Program-made: the position numbers and the translations under genes
Part shown: in pieces, positions 50,131-59,286 of the stretch
How the letters are laid out: each line of letters begins with the position of its first letter
How positions within the stretch are numbered: position 1 is the first letter of the stretch
The notes under the pieces: generated by a model
Seen by the model: the letters and a program-made list of their open reading frames with translations, nothing else
Told to the model about the DNA's origin: nothing
The model's database searches: none
Origin: Duganella sp. BJB480
GTDB taxonomy: Bacteria; Pseudomonadota; Gammaproteobacteria; Burkholderiales; Burkholderiaceae_D
Direction: 5' to 3'
Length of the DNA stretch: 64,000 bases
Assembly (NCBI GenBank): GCA_003416985.1
Contig: QVIN01000005.1
Coordinates: forward strand, 496,001-560,000

Positions 50131-53100
50131 ATGAAGGTCATCGACCACTCCATCGAAGTGCTGCCGCAGTGCCCGGTCAACATCGGCAAGGCGGTGCAGA
50201 AGGCGGCCGACACCATCGTCGAGCAGGGCAAGACTTTCGCCACGGAAGTCACCGCCACCGCCGCCTCGCTGAACCAGGACTTGCAGAAGGTGGCCGAACA
50301 GATGAAGGCCATCCCGGACCTGCTCAATCCGCAGCCCATCATCGACTGCTGCACCGGCGTGCTGGAGCAGGCGGCCAGCGACCTGCGCCAATTGGCCAAC
50401 GACGCCGCCGCGATCCCGCAGCGCCTGCTGGCGCAGGCGGCCGGCGTGCAGACGGTGGTCGACTCGGCCAACCAGGCGGTCGAAGCGATGAGCACGCTGC
50501 TGCCCGAGCTGTCCGGGCTGGTGCCGGACTTCGGCGCACAGATGAGCTTTTTCAACAGCCTGCCGGGCCGTGGCCAGGCGCTGGCCGACCTGGCCAAGCG
50601 CACCGGCGCGATGGTCGAGCAGTACGGACAAGACCTTCTGCCGCTGTCCAAACAGCTGAAGCAGCTGGGCACGATGCAGAGCGGCGCCGGCAACGACGCG
50701 GTGCAAGCCGTGCTGGCGCGTGCCGAGGCCTTGCAAGCCGGTAGCCTGGCGCAAGTGCAGGCGCTGCGCGACACCCTGGACGGCAACGTCACCGATCTCG
50801 ATACGGCGATGCAGGACGCCACCGCGCAAGCCACGCAAATGATAGACGGCGTGTCCGGCCTGCTCAACGAGAAAGGCAATGCGCTGCTGGCGCCGTTGCA
50901 GGCGCAGATCGACCTGGTGGACAATCTCAACAGCGCCCTGGGCGACGAGGCGGCCAACTGCGACGCGCTGTTCGACCAGGCGTCGTCGCAGTTGAGCCAC
51001 CTGAGCGACATCCTGATCAAGCCATTGGCGGCGGCGCGCGCGCAGGTCGACAGCGTCATCGACCAACTGGCCGCGGCGGCCGCCACGATCGACGGCATGG
51101 TGAAGAAGGCGATGGAGCCGCTGGACGCGCTGGAGCAGCGTGTGGAGGCCATCAAGCAAGCCTTGCAGGAAGTGTTGGACGCGATCAGCGCCGAGGTGGC
51201 GAAGGTGCTGCAACTGATGGCCGAGCTGGACGGCGAAGCGGAAAACGCCAAGACCGTGCTGCGCCAGTTACCGGAGAATTTCGTCCCGGTGCGTACCATG
51301 ATCGCGGACGCCATCGCCATGCTGCGGCAGGTGAAGGACAATATTCCGGTGTTCGTCTCCGAAGCCAACGGCACGCTCGACGCGGCCGCCAGCGAGCTCG
51401 ATCAGGCCGATGGGCTGTGCACCGGCGCGATAGAAATCTGCACCCGCTACATGATGAAGGCGCCGCCGCTGATGATGGCGCGCACGCTGTTCGTCGGCAT
51501 CAAGGCCATGATCCCTGGCGTGAAGACGGCGATCGCCGGCGCGCGCACCGCAGTGAAGGCGGCCGGCGACCAGGCCAACGGCTTGATGGACCAGGCCATC
51601 ACACTGGTCGATTCCCTCAATCCCTTGCTGGACCAGGCCATCGCCAAGGTGCAGCAGGCGATCGATGCATTGATTGGTTTGCTGGAGCAGATGCAGGCGG
51701 CGCTGAAGCAGGTCTCCGACGCCGCCGAAAAAATCCCGCCGCCGATGCAGGAGCAGCTGGACAAGGCCGGCGAGGCGGTGCAGCAGGTGCTGGACAAGGT
51801 GCGCGACGCCGCCGAGCAGTGCCTGGCCAAGCTGCAATGCGAGCCGCTGGTAAAGCGTTTGCAGCAGGAGCTGTCGGATCTGCTGGACCGCACCTTTAAG
51901 CCGTTGGAGGTGCAGATACAGGCCGCCGGCGCGCCCTTGCAGAACGTGCTGGAGCAGGGGAAGGCGGAGGTCGGCAAGGCTGCTGCGATGGCGCAGGATG
52001 GACTGGGCAAGCTGAGCGCCGCGTTGTCGTCGGTGAAGGAGCAGGCCACGCAGCCGCTGCGGAAGCTGACCGGCACGCTGGACACCGCGCGCGGGAAGGT
52101 GGACTCGGCGAGCGGCTCGGCGCGGCAGCAGGTGCGGCGGGCGGCGGACCATGCCTTGTCGTATGTGGACCAGGCATCGCAGGCGATCTCCGGCTTGAAC
52201 GTGCGCGCTGTGGGCGACCAGATCGCGCCGTATGCGCAGTTCTACGATGACGTGGCGGGCACGTTCAGCCAGGTTCAATCGCAGGTGCATGGCGCCGCCG
52301 ATGTGGCCGACGCGGTCAACAGCTGGAAGGGCGATGCGCAGCAGGCCGCCAATGATTTGCTGGACCGTGCGCGGCAGGCGGCGGACGAGGCGCGGCAAGG
52401 CGCGAGCGAAGTGCAGACCGCTGCCGACAACACTGCGTCCGGCGCGCAGAGCGCGGGTGAGTCGATGGTCGATAGTCCGGTGGCGGATCAGGTGCAGGCC
52501 TCGTTCGACAGCATGAAGCAGGATGCGCAGAGCGTGGCCTCGGAGTCGGATGCGGCCTTGGCCGAGATGTCCGGATCGCTGGACGATGCGCAGAAGGAGT
52601 CGGAGACGGCGATGGAGCCGTACGCGCCGGATCCGGACGCCGTGCTGGCCGATGTGAAATCGGAGGCGGACAAGGCGGAGCAGGCGGCCAACGCGGCCAA
52701 GGAATCGGAGCAGGCATTGGCTGCGCAGGTGGCCGCCGGCGAGCAGGATGTGGGCGCGGCGGCGGACAACGCGGCATCGCGCACGACGGCGATGAAGGAC
52801 GAGGCGCAGGCGGGTATCAACAAGACAGTGGCGCAGGTGGAGGCGGTGCAGGCGCAGGTCAACGCGGCGCGCAGCGAGGCGATCAAGGCGGAGGCGATCG
52901 TCGATGCGGAAGTGGTCAAGCACGGCGGCACATCAGCCAATGCGGACGCCGCTGCCGCTGATGCCGCCGCAACCGCCGCAACTGCCGCAACTGCCGCAAC
53001 TGCCGCCGCCGCGTCAGCTAGCGCAGCGGACGCCGCCGCTGCTGAAGGAACCGCCGCTGATGCCACTGCGGCCAATGCCGCTAACGGGACTGCCGCAGAT

Positions 53101-54111
53101 GCCAATGCCGCAGACGCGACTGCTGCTAACGCGACTGCCGCAGACGCGACTGCCGGCGCAACCGCCGCGCCAGCTGCGACAGGAGCCGCCGCGACCGATG
53201 CCGGCGCCCCTGCTGCCGCGTCGGCCGATGCCGCGTCGGGAAGCGCTGCGGCGGCCGATGCCGCAGCCGGTGCGCCGGCGTCGCCAGACGCACCCGCAGG
53301 CGCAGCTCAAGGCGCCGAGGCAGAAGCGCCAGCCGTCGAGAAAGAAGCAGTCGCCACGCCAAGCGCCAATGCGTCCGCTGCGGATGCGCAGCAAGCCACA
53401 GACGGCAAGCCCGCAACCGCGCCATCCGTCGACGCCACCACAGACGTGCCGATAGCCGAGACGCCGAAGGCCACCGAGGCCCCACCAGCCGCGCCCAAAG
53501 CCGAAACATCGGCAACTGGCGCGGCGGACGCGGACACTTCCAAAGCCACCGTGCCGACAGGCGAAGTGCCCACGGCGGACGCTGCGAAAGCCGCCGCACC
53601 CGCAGGCCAGGCACCCGTTTCGGACGACGCCAAAGCCGCCGCGCCGGCAGGCAAAGTCTCCGTTGCGGACGCCGCGAAAGCAGCCGTGCCGACGGCCGAA
53701 GCGCTCGTCGCGGACGCCGCGAAAACCATCGCGCCAGCGGGCGGAGCCCCAGTTGCCAATGCCATCAAAGCCGCCGTTCCAAAAGGCGATGCGCCGCTTA
53801 CGGATGTCGCCAAGACCTCCGCGCCAGCCACTGCGGCATCAACACCAGCGATCGATCCTGCCAAACCGGCCTTGCCAGAAGCGCCGGCGCCGCGTCCGAA
53901 ATCCCCGGCCGGAATGTCCGCCGCAACTGACAAGATGCCAGCAACTCCCGGCATCCCAAGCGCTCCACCGATCAAGCCTGCAATGAAGGAGCTCGATCCC
54001 TTCGCCACCAAACAAGCCGCCGTAAAACCACCCGCGCACGATCCGCTCTCGGCACTACAAGACTTCAAGGATGCAATCCCACCACCCGCAACCACGCCTC
54101 CCGCCAGCTAA
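50131..54111 (+). CDS. Giant Ala-rich helical protein with repetitive tail
   Basis: A 1326-residue protein with no signal peptide and no known domain that I can see. Residues 1-930 are long amphipathic helices rich in Ala, Gln, Asp and Leu (for example MVKKAMEPLDALEQRVEAIK), probably coiled coils or a helical repeat rod. A short hydrophobic stretch (RTLFVGIKAMIPGVKTAIAG) lies near residue 450. From about 930 the sequence becomes an Ala/Asp/Thr repeat (AADATAANATAADATAG). Then come about nine copies of a roughly 16-residue unit like ADAAKAAAPAGQAPV. It ends in a Pro-rich region. It stands between the ABC genes and the T6SS cluster. Confidence 0.75.
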   Translation: MKVIDHSIEVLPQCPVNIGKAVQKAADTIVEQGKTFATEVTATAASLNQDLQKVAEQMKAIPDLLNPQPIIDCCTGVLEQAASDLRQLANDAAAIPQRLLAQAAGVQTVVDSANQAVEAMSTLLPELSGLVPDFGAQMSFFNSLPGRGQALADLAKRTGAMVEQYGQDLLPLSKQLKQLGTMQSGAGNDAVQAVLARAEALQAGSLAQVQALRDTLDGNVTDLDTAMQDATAQATQMIDGVSGLLNEKGNALLAPLQAQIDLVDNLNSALGDEAANCDALFDQASSQLSHLSDILIKPLAAARAQVDSVIDQLAAAAATIDGMVKKAMEPLDALEQRVEAIKQALQEVLDAISAEVAKVLQLMAELDGEAENAKTVLRQLPENFVPVRTMIADAIAMLRQVKDNIPVFVSEANGTLDAAASELDQADGLCTGAIEICTRYMMKAPPLMMARTLFVGIKAMIPGVKTAIAGARTAVKAAGDQANGLMDQAITLVDSLNPLLDQAIAKVQQAIDALIGLLEQMQAALKQVSDAAEKIPPPMQEQLDKAGEAVQQVLDKVRDAAEQCLAKLQCEPLVKRLQQELSDLLDRTFKPLEVQIQAAGAPLQNVLEQGKAEVGKAAAMAQDGLGKLSAALSSVKEQATQPLRKLTGTLDTARGKVDSASGSARQQVRRAADHALSYVDQASQAISGLNVRAVGDQIAPYAQFYDDVAGTFSQVQSQVHGAADVADAVNSWKGDAQQAANDLLDRARQAADEARQGASEVQTAADNTASGAQSAGESMVDSPVADQVQASFDSMKQDAQSVASESDAALAEMSGSLDDAQKESETAMEPYAPDPDAVLADVKSEADKAEQAANAAKESEQALAAQVAAGEQDVGAAADNAASRTTAMKDEAQAGINKTVAQVEAVQAQVNAARSEAIKAEAIVDAEVVKHGGTSANADAAAADAAATAATAATAATAAAASASAADAAAAEGTAADATAANAANGTAADANAADATAANATAADATAGATAAPAATGAAATDAGAPAAASADAASGSAAAADAAAGAPASPDAPAGAAQGAEAEAPAVEKEAVATPSANASAADAQQATDGKPATAPSVDATTDVPIAETPKATEAPPAAPKAETSATGAADADTSKATVPTGEVPTADAAKAAAPAGQAPVSDDAKAAAPAGKVSVADAAKAAVPTAEALVADAAKTIAPAGGAPVANAIKAAVPKGDAPLTDVAKTSAPATAASTPAIDPAKPALPEAPAPRPKSPAGMSAATDKMPATPGIPSAPPIKPAMKELDPFATKQAAVKPPAHDPLSALQDFKDAIPPPATTPPAS
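52966..53001 (+). repeat. 9-bp tandem repeat in the giant gene
   Basis: Four copies of GCCGCAAC(C/T), each coding Ala-Ala-Thr, within a larger low-complexity region. Slippage by whole units would keep the frame, so length may vary between strains. Confidence 0.75.
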
Positions 54112-54364
54112 AAACGCTGTCACGAATTTGTCATCTTGATGTTCCTCAATGTCGTCGCAAAAATATAACAGGATAAATTTTTAAAAAGCTTGTTCCCCAA
54201 AGAATTTACATTTATTATCAATTGAGTATCGGAAATCTTTGTACCTATCAATTACGTTGCGGCGCAGCGAGTGGTGGTGTCATGAGAAAGCAGCTTCGTG
54301 CTCAGTCCGCCTGTTTTTGGTTTATGTATCGTCGGCCGCTAGTCACCATAAAGTGAGGAAGTGA
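54112..54364 (+). promoter_or_regulatory. T6SS upstream region
   Basis: About 250 bp, AT-rich against GC-rich neighbours, and the likely site of the T6SS promoter. I could not find a sigma-54 (GG-N10-GC) box or a firm sigma-70 pair. AGTGAGGAAGTGA just before tssB is its ribosome site. Confidence 0.5.
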
Positions 54365-54898
54365 ATGTCAGATAGCTTACAAAAATGGGTAGGACGCAAC
54401 CGTCCCCCTCGTGTGCAAATCACGTACGACGTCGAGATCGGTGACGCCACTGAAAAAAAAGAGCTGCCCCTGGTGGTCGGCTTGCTGGCCGACCTGTCCG
54501 GCCAGCCGCTGGTGGCGCCACCCAAGCTCAAGGCCCGACGCCTGATTGAAATCGACCGCGACAACTTCAACGAAGTCATGGGCAAGATCGCCCCACGCCT
54601 CGACATCTCCGTGCCGGACACGCTCAAGGGCGAAGGCAATCTCAAGGTGGAACTGAACTTCACCGAGTTCGACCACTTCCATCCCGAATCCATCGTCGCG
54701 CAAGTGCCGCGCCTGGCCAAGCTGCTGGAAGTGCGCCAGCAACTGCGCGACCTGCTGGGCAAACTCGATGGCAACGATGAGCTTGACGCGCTGCTGGAAA
54801 ACATCATCCAGAACTCGGAAGAGCTGAAGACCCTCAAGGACCAGGAACCGGCCGCCGACGCGGCGCCGGCGGCGGCTGCGGAAGCGACCCCATCCTGA
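54365..54898 (+). CDS. tssB: T6SS sheath small subunit TssB (VipA)
   Basis: Small subunit of the contractile sheath. It has 177 residues with the family pattern SLQKWVGRNRPPRVQITYDV, ELPLVVGLLADLSG, RRLIEIDRDNFNEVMGKI and VELNFTEFDHFHPESI. The C-terminus is Ala-rich. It is the first gene of the T6SS group, followed 51 bp later by tssC, its heterodimer partner. Confidence 0.95.
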   Translation: MSDSLQKWVGRNRPPRVQITYDVEIGDATEKKELPLVVGLLADLSGQPLVAPPKLKARRLIEIDRDNFNEVMGKIAPRLDISVPDTLKGEGNLKVELNFTEFDHFHPESIVAQVPRLAKLLEVRQQLRDLLGKLDGNDELDALLENIIQNSEELKTLKDQEPAADAAPAAAAEATPS

Positions 54899-54949
54899 TA
54901 GCACGCTGCGCGCGTGCTTCCCCTCATCGACCACAGAGAGAGCTAAATC

Positions 54950-56443
54950 ATGGCTACTAGTCAATCCGCCAAGGGCGGCGCCAAGTCGACGGAATCGGCC
55001 GGCGAACTGAGTTTGCTGGACCGCATCGTCCAGGAAGGCAAGATGGCGGTGGAACCGTCGCAAAACGCCTACGCCAAAAAACTGCTGGGCCAGTTCGCCA
55101 CGCAGGTGCTGGACGAAGGCATGAAGACCGCACCCGACAAGGGCGTGGTCGCAATGATCAACGAACGCGTGGCCGAGATCGACAAAATTCTCAGCGACCA
55201 GCTCAACGCCATCATGCACCACGAGGAGTTCCAGAAACTGGAAGGCTCCTGGCGCGGCCTGCACGACATGGTGTACGGCACCGAGACCGGCCCGACCCTC
55301 AAGCTGCGCCTGCTGAACGTGTCGAAGAAGGAGCTGCTCAAGGACCTGGAGAGCGCCGTCGACCACGACATGAGCGTGCTGTTCAAGAAGGTCTACGAGG
55401 AAGAGTACGGCACCTTCGGCGGCGCCCCGTATTCCGTGCTGATCGGCGACTACTACTTCGGCCGCCACCCGCAGGACGTCGCGCTGCTGCAGCGCCTGTC
55501 CAAGGTGGCCGCCGCCGCGCACGCGCCGTTCATCACGGCCGCCGCGCCGTCGCTGTTTGACATGACCGAGTTCACCGACCTGGGCGTGCCACGCGACATG
55601 TCGAAGATCTTCGAAAGCGCCGAGCTGGCCTCGTGGCGCGGCTTCCGTGAATCGGAGGACTCGCGCTACATCGCCATGGTGCTGCCGCGCTACTCGGCGC
55701 GGCTGCCGTACGGCGCCAAGACCAAGCCGGTGGAGAGCTTCAACTTCGAGGAAGACGTCGACGGCCGCGACCACAGCAAATACCTGTGGGCCAACTCGGC
55801 CTACCAGCTGGGCCTGCGCATCACCGACGCCTACGCCAAGCACAGCTGGACCACCGCCATCCGCGGCGTCGAGGGCGGCGGCAAGATCGAGGGCATGACC
55901 GCGCACACCTTCAAGACCGACGAGGGCGATGTCGTGCTCAAGTGCCCGACCGAGGTCACCATCACCGACCGCCGCGAGAAGGAACTCAACGACCTCGGCT
56001 TCATCGCCGTGGTCAACTCCAAGGGCTCGGACTTCGCCGCCTTCTTCGGCGGCCAGACGCTCAACAAGCCCAAGGTCTACAACATGGACGCGGCCAACGC
56101 CAACGCGGCGCTGTCGTCGCGCCTGCCGTACGTGCTGGCGGCCTCGCGCTTCGCGCACTACATCAAGGTCATCATGCGCGACAAGGTCGGCAGCTTCCAG
56201 ACCCGGCAGAGCGTGGAGAACTACCTGAACAACTGGCTGAGCGGCTATGTGCTGCTGAGCCCGAACGCGACGCAGGGCGAGAAGGCCCGCTTCCCGCTGG
56301 CCGAGGGCCGGGTCGACGTGACCGAGAAGCCCGGCAAGCCCGGCGCCTATTCGGCCACCGTCTTCCTCAAGCCGCACTTCCAGATGGAGGAGCTGACCAC
56401 GTCGATCCGCCTGGTGGCCGAACTGCCGGCCGCCGTCGGTTGA
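54950..56443 (+). CDS. tssC: T6SS sheath large subunit TssC (VipB)
   Basis: Large sheath subunit, 497 residues. Family motifs are visible: LEGSWRGLHDMVYGTETG, YSVLIGDYYFGRHPQDVALL, GFRESEDSRYIAMVLPRYSA and RFAHYIKVIMRDKVGS. It polymerises with TssB around the Hcp tube, and ClpV disassembles the contracted sheath. It ends at a normal stop, and hcp follows 74 bp later. Confidence 0.96.
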   Translation: MATSQSAKGGAKSTESAGELSLLDRIVQEGKMAVEPSQNAYAKKLLGQFATQVLDEGMKTAPDKGVVAMINERVAEIDKILSDQLNAIMHHEEFQKLEGSWRGLHDMVYGTETGPTLKLRLLNVSKKELLKDLESAVDHDMSVLFKKVYEEEYGTFGGAPYSVLIGDYYFGRHPQDVALLQRLSKVAAAAHAPFITAAAPSLFDMTEFTDLGVPRDMSKIFESAELASWRGFRESEDSRYIAMVLPRYSARLPYGAKTKPVESFNFEEDVDGRDHSKYLWANSAYQLGLRITDAYAKHSWTTAIRGVEGGGKIEGMTAHTFKTDEGDVVLKCPTEVTITDRREKELNDLGFIAVVNSKGSDFAAFFGGQTLNKPKVYNMDAANANAALSSRLPYVLAASRFAHYIKVIMRDKVGSFQTRQSVENYLNNWLSGYVLLSPNATQGEKARFPLAEGRVDVTEKPGKPGAYSATVFLKPHFQMEELTTSIRLVAELPAAVG

Positions 56444-56517
56444 TCCCGCTGTACACACCGATGTCCCCGCCCATCCGGCGCAGGCGCCGGGTGGGCCCAT
56501 AACAACTGGAGCCAGCA

Positions 56518-57003
56518 ATGTCTGACGTACTAATTCTGGATTTGGGCACCACCATCAAAGGCAACTGCATGGTCACCGGCTATGCCGACAAGATCATCGT
56601 GTTGTCGTACTCGCACAGCGCCTCGATGCCGCTGCAAATGGACGCATCGAACACCGAGCGCACCTCCGGCCGGCCGGTGTTTTCCGAGATCTCGTTCTCG
56701 AAGATGTCCGACCTGTCGACCACGGAGATGTACAAGGCCTGTACCCAGGGCACCAAGATCGGCGCCGCCAAGCTGCACGTGGGGCGCGTGGAAAACGGCA
56801 AGTACATGAACTTCTTCACGTACGAGATGACCAACGCCATGATCTCGAACATCAGCACCTCGGGCGGCGGCGGCGTGCCATCGGATTCGTTCTCGATCAA
56901 CTTCACCAAGATCAAGTGCGACTACACCCAGCAGCAGGCCGACTCGACCTCTAAGGGCACCGGCACCTGGAACTGGAACCTGGAGACGATGAAAGCGGAT
57001 TGA
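56518..57003 (+). CDS. hcp: T6SS inner-tube protein Hcp
   Basis: Hexameric ring protein that forms the secreted inner tube, 161 residues. Typical features are MSDVLILDLGTTIKGNCMVT, IIVLSYSHSASMPLQMD, RPVFSEISFSKMSDLSTTEM and the C-terminal SINFTKIKCDYTQQ. GGAG lies 7 nt before the ATG. Expressed with tssBC; no effector domain is fused. Confidence 0.95.
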   Translation: MSDVLILDLGTTIKGNCMVTGYADKIIVLSYSHSASMPLQMDASNTERTSGRPVFSEISFSKMSDLSTTEMYKACTQGTKIGAAKLHVGRVENGKYMNFFTYEMTNAMISNISTSGGGGVPSDSFSINFTKIKCDYTQQQADSTSKGTGTWNWNLETMKAD

Positions 57004-57076
57004 TGCGGCGTGGCGGCGGCCGCCCGTGGGCGCGCCGCCGGCTGTCCCGTCATGAGCGCTGCTCGTGCAGAAAACT

Positions 57077-57538
57077 ATGTCTAAAGCCCTCACGGCGTCG
57101 CTTGTGCCGATGTTCGACCGATTAAGCGGCGTGGCGCACGCCTCGCCGGACGGCAGGCTGCTCGATGGCGGCGGCTTGCAGCACTCGCTGCAACTGGACC
57201 TGATGCGGCTCTTCAACGTGCGCAACGCGCTGACCATCCGCGAGTACCTGGACGGCGATCCCACCGTGCTCGACTACGGCCTGCCCGACATGCTGAGCCT
57301 GTCGCCGCAGTCGGACCAGGACCTGCTCACCTGGTCGCAGGTGCTGGAGCGCGGCCTGGCACTGTACGAGCCGCGGCTGTCGCACGTCAAGGTGGAGGTG
57401 AGCGCCGACCCGGCCAGGCCGGTCGCCGCGCGCGCCGCCATCGCCGCCGTGGTGCTGCTGGGCCGGCAGATGTGCCGGGTCAATTTCGACGTCGCGCTGG
57501 ATGCCCGCTCCGCCGCGATGCAGGCGGCCACGACGTGA
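57077..57538 (+). CDS. tssE: T6SS baseplate protein TssE
   Basis: gp25-like baseplate wedge component, 153 residues. The core motif for this family is LMRLFNVRNALTIREYLDGD followed by VLDYGLPDM. A start at GTG 57065 is also possible; ATG 57077 begins directly at MSKALTASLVPMFDRLSG. It overlaps tssF by 4 bases (GTGA). Confidence 0.93.
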   Translation: MSKALTASLVPMFDRLSGVAHASPDGRLLDGGGLQHSLQLDLMRLFNVRNALTIREYLDGDPTVLDYGLPDMLSLSPQSDQDLLTWSQVLERGLALYEPRLSHVKVEVSADPARPVAARAAIAAVVLLGRQMCRVNFDVALDARSAAMQAATT

Positions 57539-59286
57539 GCGACGATATCCTCGAATACTACCGGCGCGAGCTGTCCTACCTGCGCACCCAGTCGGCCGAC
57601 TTCGCGGCGCGCTATCCCAAGGTGGCGCAGCGGCTGGTGCTGAGCGGCGGCGAATCGGCCGATCCGCACACCGAACGGCTGATCGAATCGGTGGCCTTCC
57701 TGACGGCGCGCGTGCACCGCGACCTCGACCGCGATTTCCCCACCATTGCCGGCGCCATGCTCGACAACCTGTGCCCGAGCCTGACGCAGCCGGTGCCGGC
57801 CATGACGGTGGTGCGGATGACGCTGGACTCCTCGCAGGGCAAGGTCATGGCCGGCATGCCGGTGGCGCGCGGCGCCATGCTGTCGACCACCGCCGCCAGC
57901 GGCGAGAACTGCCGCTTCCAGGTGGCGTGGCCCACCACGCTGTGGCCGCTGCAAGTGGCGGCCATCAAGATGGAGGACACGCGCACGCTGCGCCTCGACC
58001 TGCGCTGCGACGCCGGCCTCGACGTCTCCGAGCTGGAGCTGGACCGCCTGCGCCTGCACCTGTCCGGCGACCTGATGACGACGATGCCGCTGCACGAGCT
58101 GCTGATCAGCGGCCTGGAGCGCATCGAGCTGCTGGCCGGCGGCGGCCAGCTGCACCGCCTCGGCCCCAACAGCCTGAGCGAGGTGGGCTTCGACGAGAAC
58201 GAAGCTATCCTGGCGCAGCCGGCGCACGCGCATCCGGCCTACGCGCTGCTGCAGGAATACTTCGCCTTCCCGCGCAAGTTCCAGTTCTTCGACCTGAGCG
58301 GGCTGCGCGGCCTGCTGGGCGAGGGCGAGGGCTTCTCGGTGCGCTTCGTGTTCAACCGCAGCGCGCGCGTGCTGTCGCAGCTCAGCGCCGACAACTTCCT
58401 GCTCGGCTGCGTGCCGGCGGTGAACCTGTTCCCCGTCACCAGCGAGCCGATCCGCCTGCACCGCCGCCACTACGAATACATGCTGGTGCCGGACTACCAG
58501 CGCGAGGCGGTGATGGAGGTGCATTCGGTGGTCAAGGTCACGGCCTCCGACCCGCGCGCCGACCGGCCCAGCATCATCCCCAGCGTGTTCGCCGAATCGG
58601 CGGCCGACGCCGAGGACGCCAAGGTGTTCTGGTCGCTGCGGCGCGAGATGAGCCTGCGCAAAGGCATCACCGGCACCGACGTCTACCTGAGCTTTGTCGA
58701 CCGCAGCGATGTCCACAGCGTGCCGGACGAGCCGGTCGTGTACGCGCAGCTGCTGTGCACCAACCGTGGCCTGGCCGAGCAGATCGCGCCCGGTACGCGC
58801 TTCTACGGCGAGGGCATCTCCACCTCGACCGACATCCGCGCGCTGTACCCGCCCAGCGCGCAGCGCCCGCCGGTGATGGAGGCCAAGGCCCTGTGGTCGC
58901 TGGTGGCGCTGCTGCGCCTGAACCACCGCTCGCTGGTGGACGGCACCACCGGCGTCCAGACGTTGCAGCAGATGCTGATGCTGTTCGCCGGCGACAGTGC
59001 GCGCGACCAGGCGCAGGTGCGCGGGGTGAAAAGCATGGCGGCCTCGGTGGCGACCGCGCGGCTGGGCGCCGACACCTGGCGCGGCCACTGCCGTGGCACC
59101 GACATCGTGCTGGAGTTCGACGCCGACGCCTTCGTCGGCACCTCGCCGCTGGTGCTGGCCGGCGTGCTGTCGCGGTTCTTCGCCTTGTACACCTCCGCCA
59201 ATTCCTTCGTCCGCCTGGCCGTCACGCGCGGCGGCGAACCGTGGATGCAGTGGCCTGCCATGAGTGGACGCCAATGTCTGATCTGA
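57535..59286 (+). CDS. tssF: T6SS baseplate protein TssF
   Basis: Baseplate wedge component, 583 residues, starting at the GTG that overlaps the tssE stop (SDDILEYYRRELSYLRTQSA). Other family features are FAARYPKVAQRL, RLIESVAFLTARVHRDLD and PAVNLFPVTSEPIRLHRRHY. Works in a complex with TssG and TssK; tssK is not in the window. Confidence 0.95.
   Translation: MSDDILEYYRRELSYLRTQSADFAARYPKVAQRLVLSGGESADPHTERLIESVAFLTARVHRDLDRDFPTIAGAMLDNLCPSLTQPVPAMTVVRMTLDSSQGKVMAGMPVARGAMLSTTAASGENCRFQVAWPTTLWPLQVAAIKMEDTRTLRLDLRCDAGLDVSELELDRLRLHLSGDLMTTMPLHELLISGLERIELLAGGGQLHRLGPNSLSEVGFDENEAILAQPAHAHPAYALLQEYFAFPRKFQFFDLSGLRGLLGEGEGFSVRFVFNRSARVLSQLSADNFLLGCVPAVNLFPVTSEPIRLHRRHYEYMLVPDYQREAVMEVHSVVKVTASDPRADRPSIIPSVFAESAADAEDAKVFWSLRREMSLRKGITGTDVYLSFVDRSDVHSVPDEPVVYAQLLCTNRGLAEQIAPGTRFYGEGISTSTDIRALYPPSAQRPPVMEAKALWSLVALLRLNHRSLVDGTTGVQTLQQMLMLFAGDSARDQAQVRGVKSMAASVATARLGADTWRGHCRGTDIVLEFDADAFVGTSPLVLAGVLSRFFALYTSANSFVRLAVTRGGEPWMQWPAMSGRQCLI

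Noticed and set aside
52900..53300. CRISPR or other spaced repeat array
   Set aside because: The repeats are short, adjacent and in-frame codon repeats of an Ala-rich protein, without spacers.
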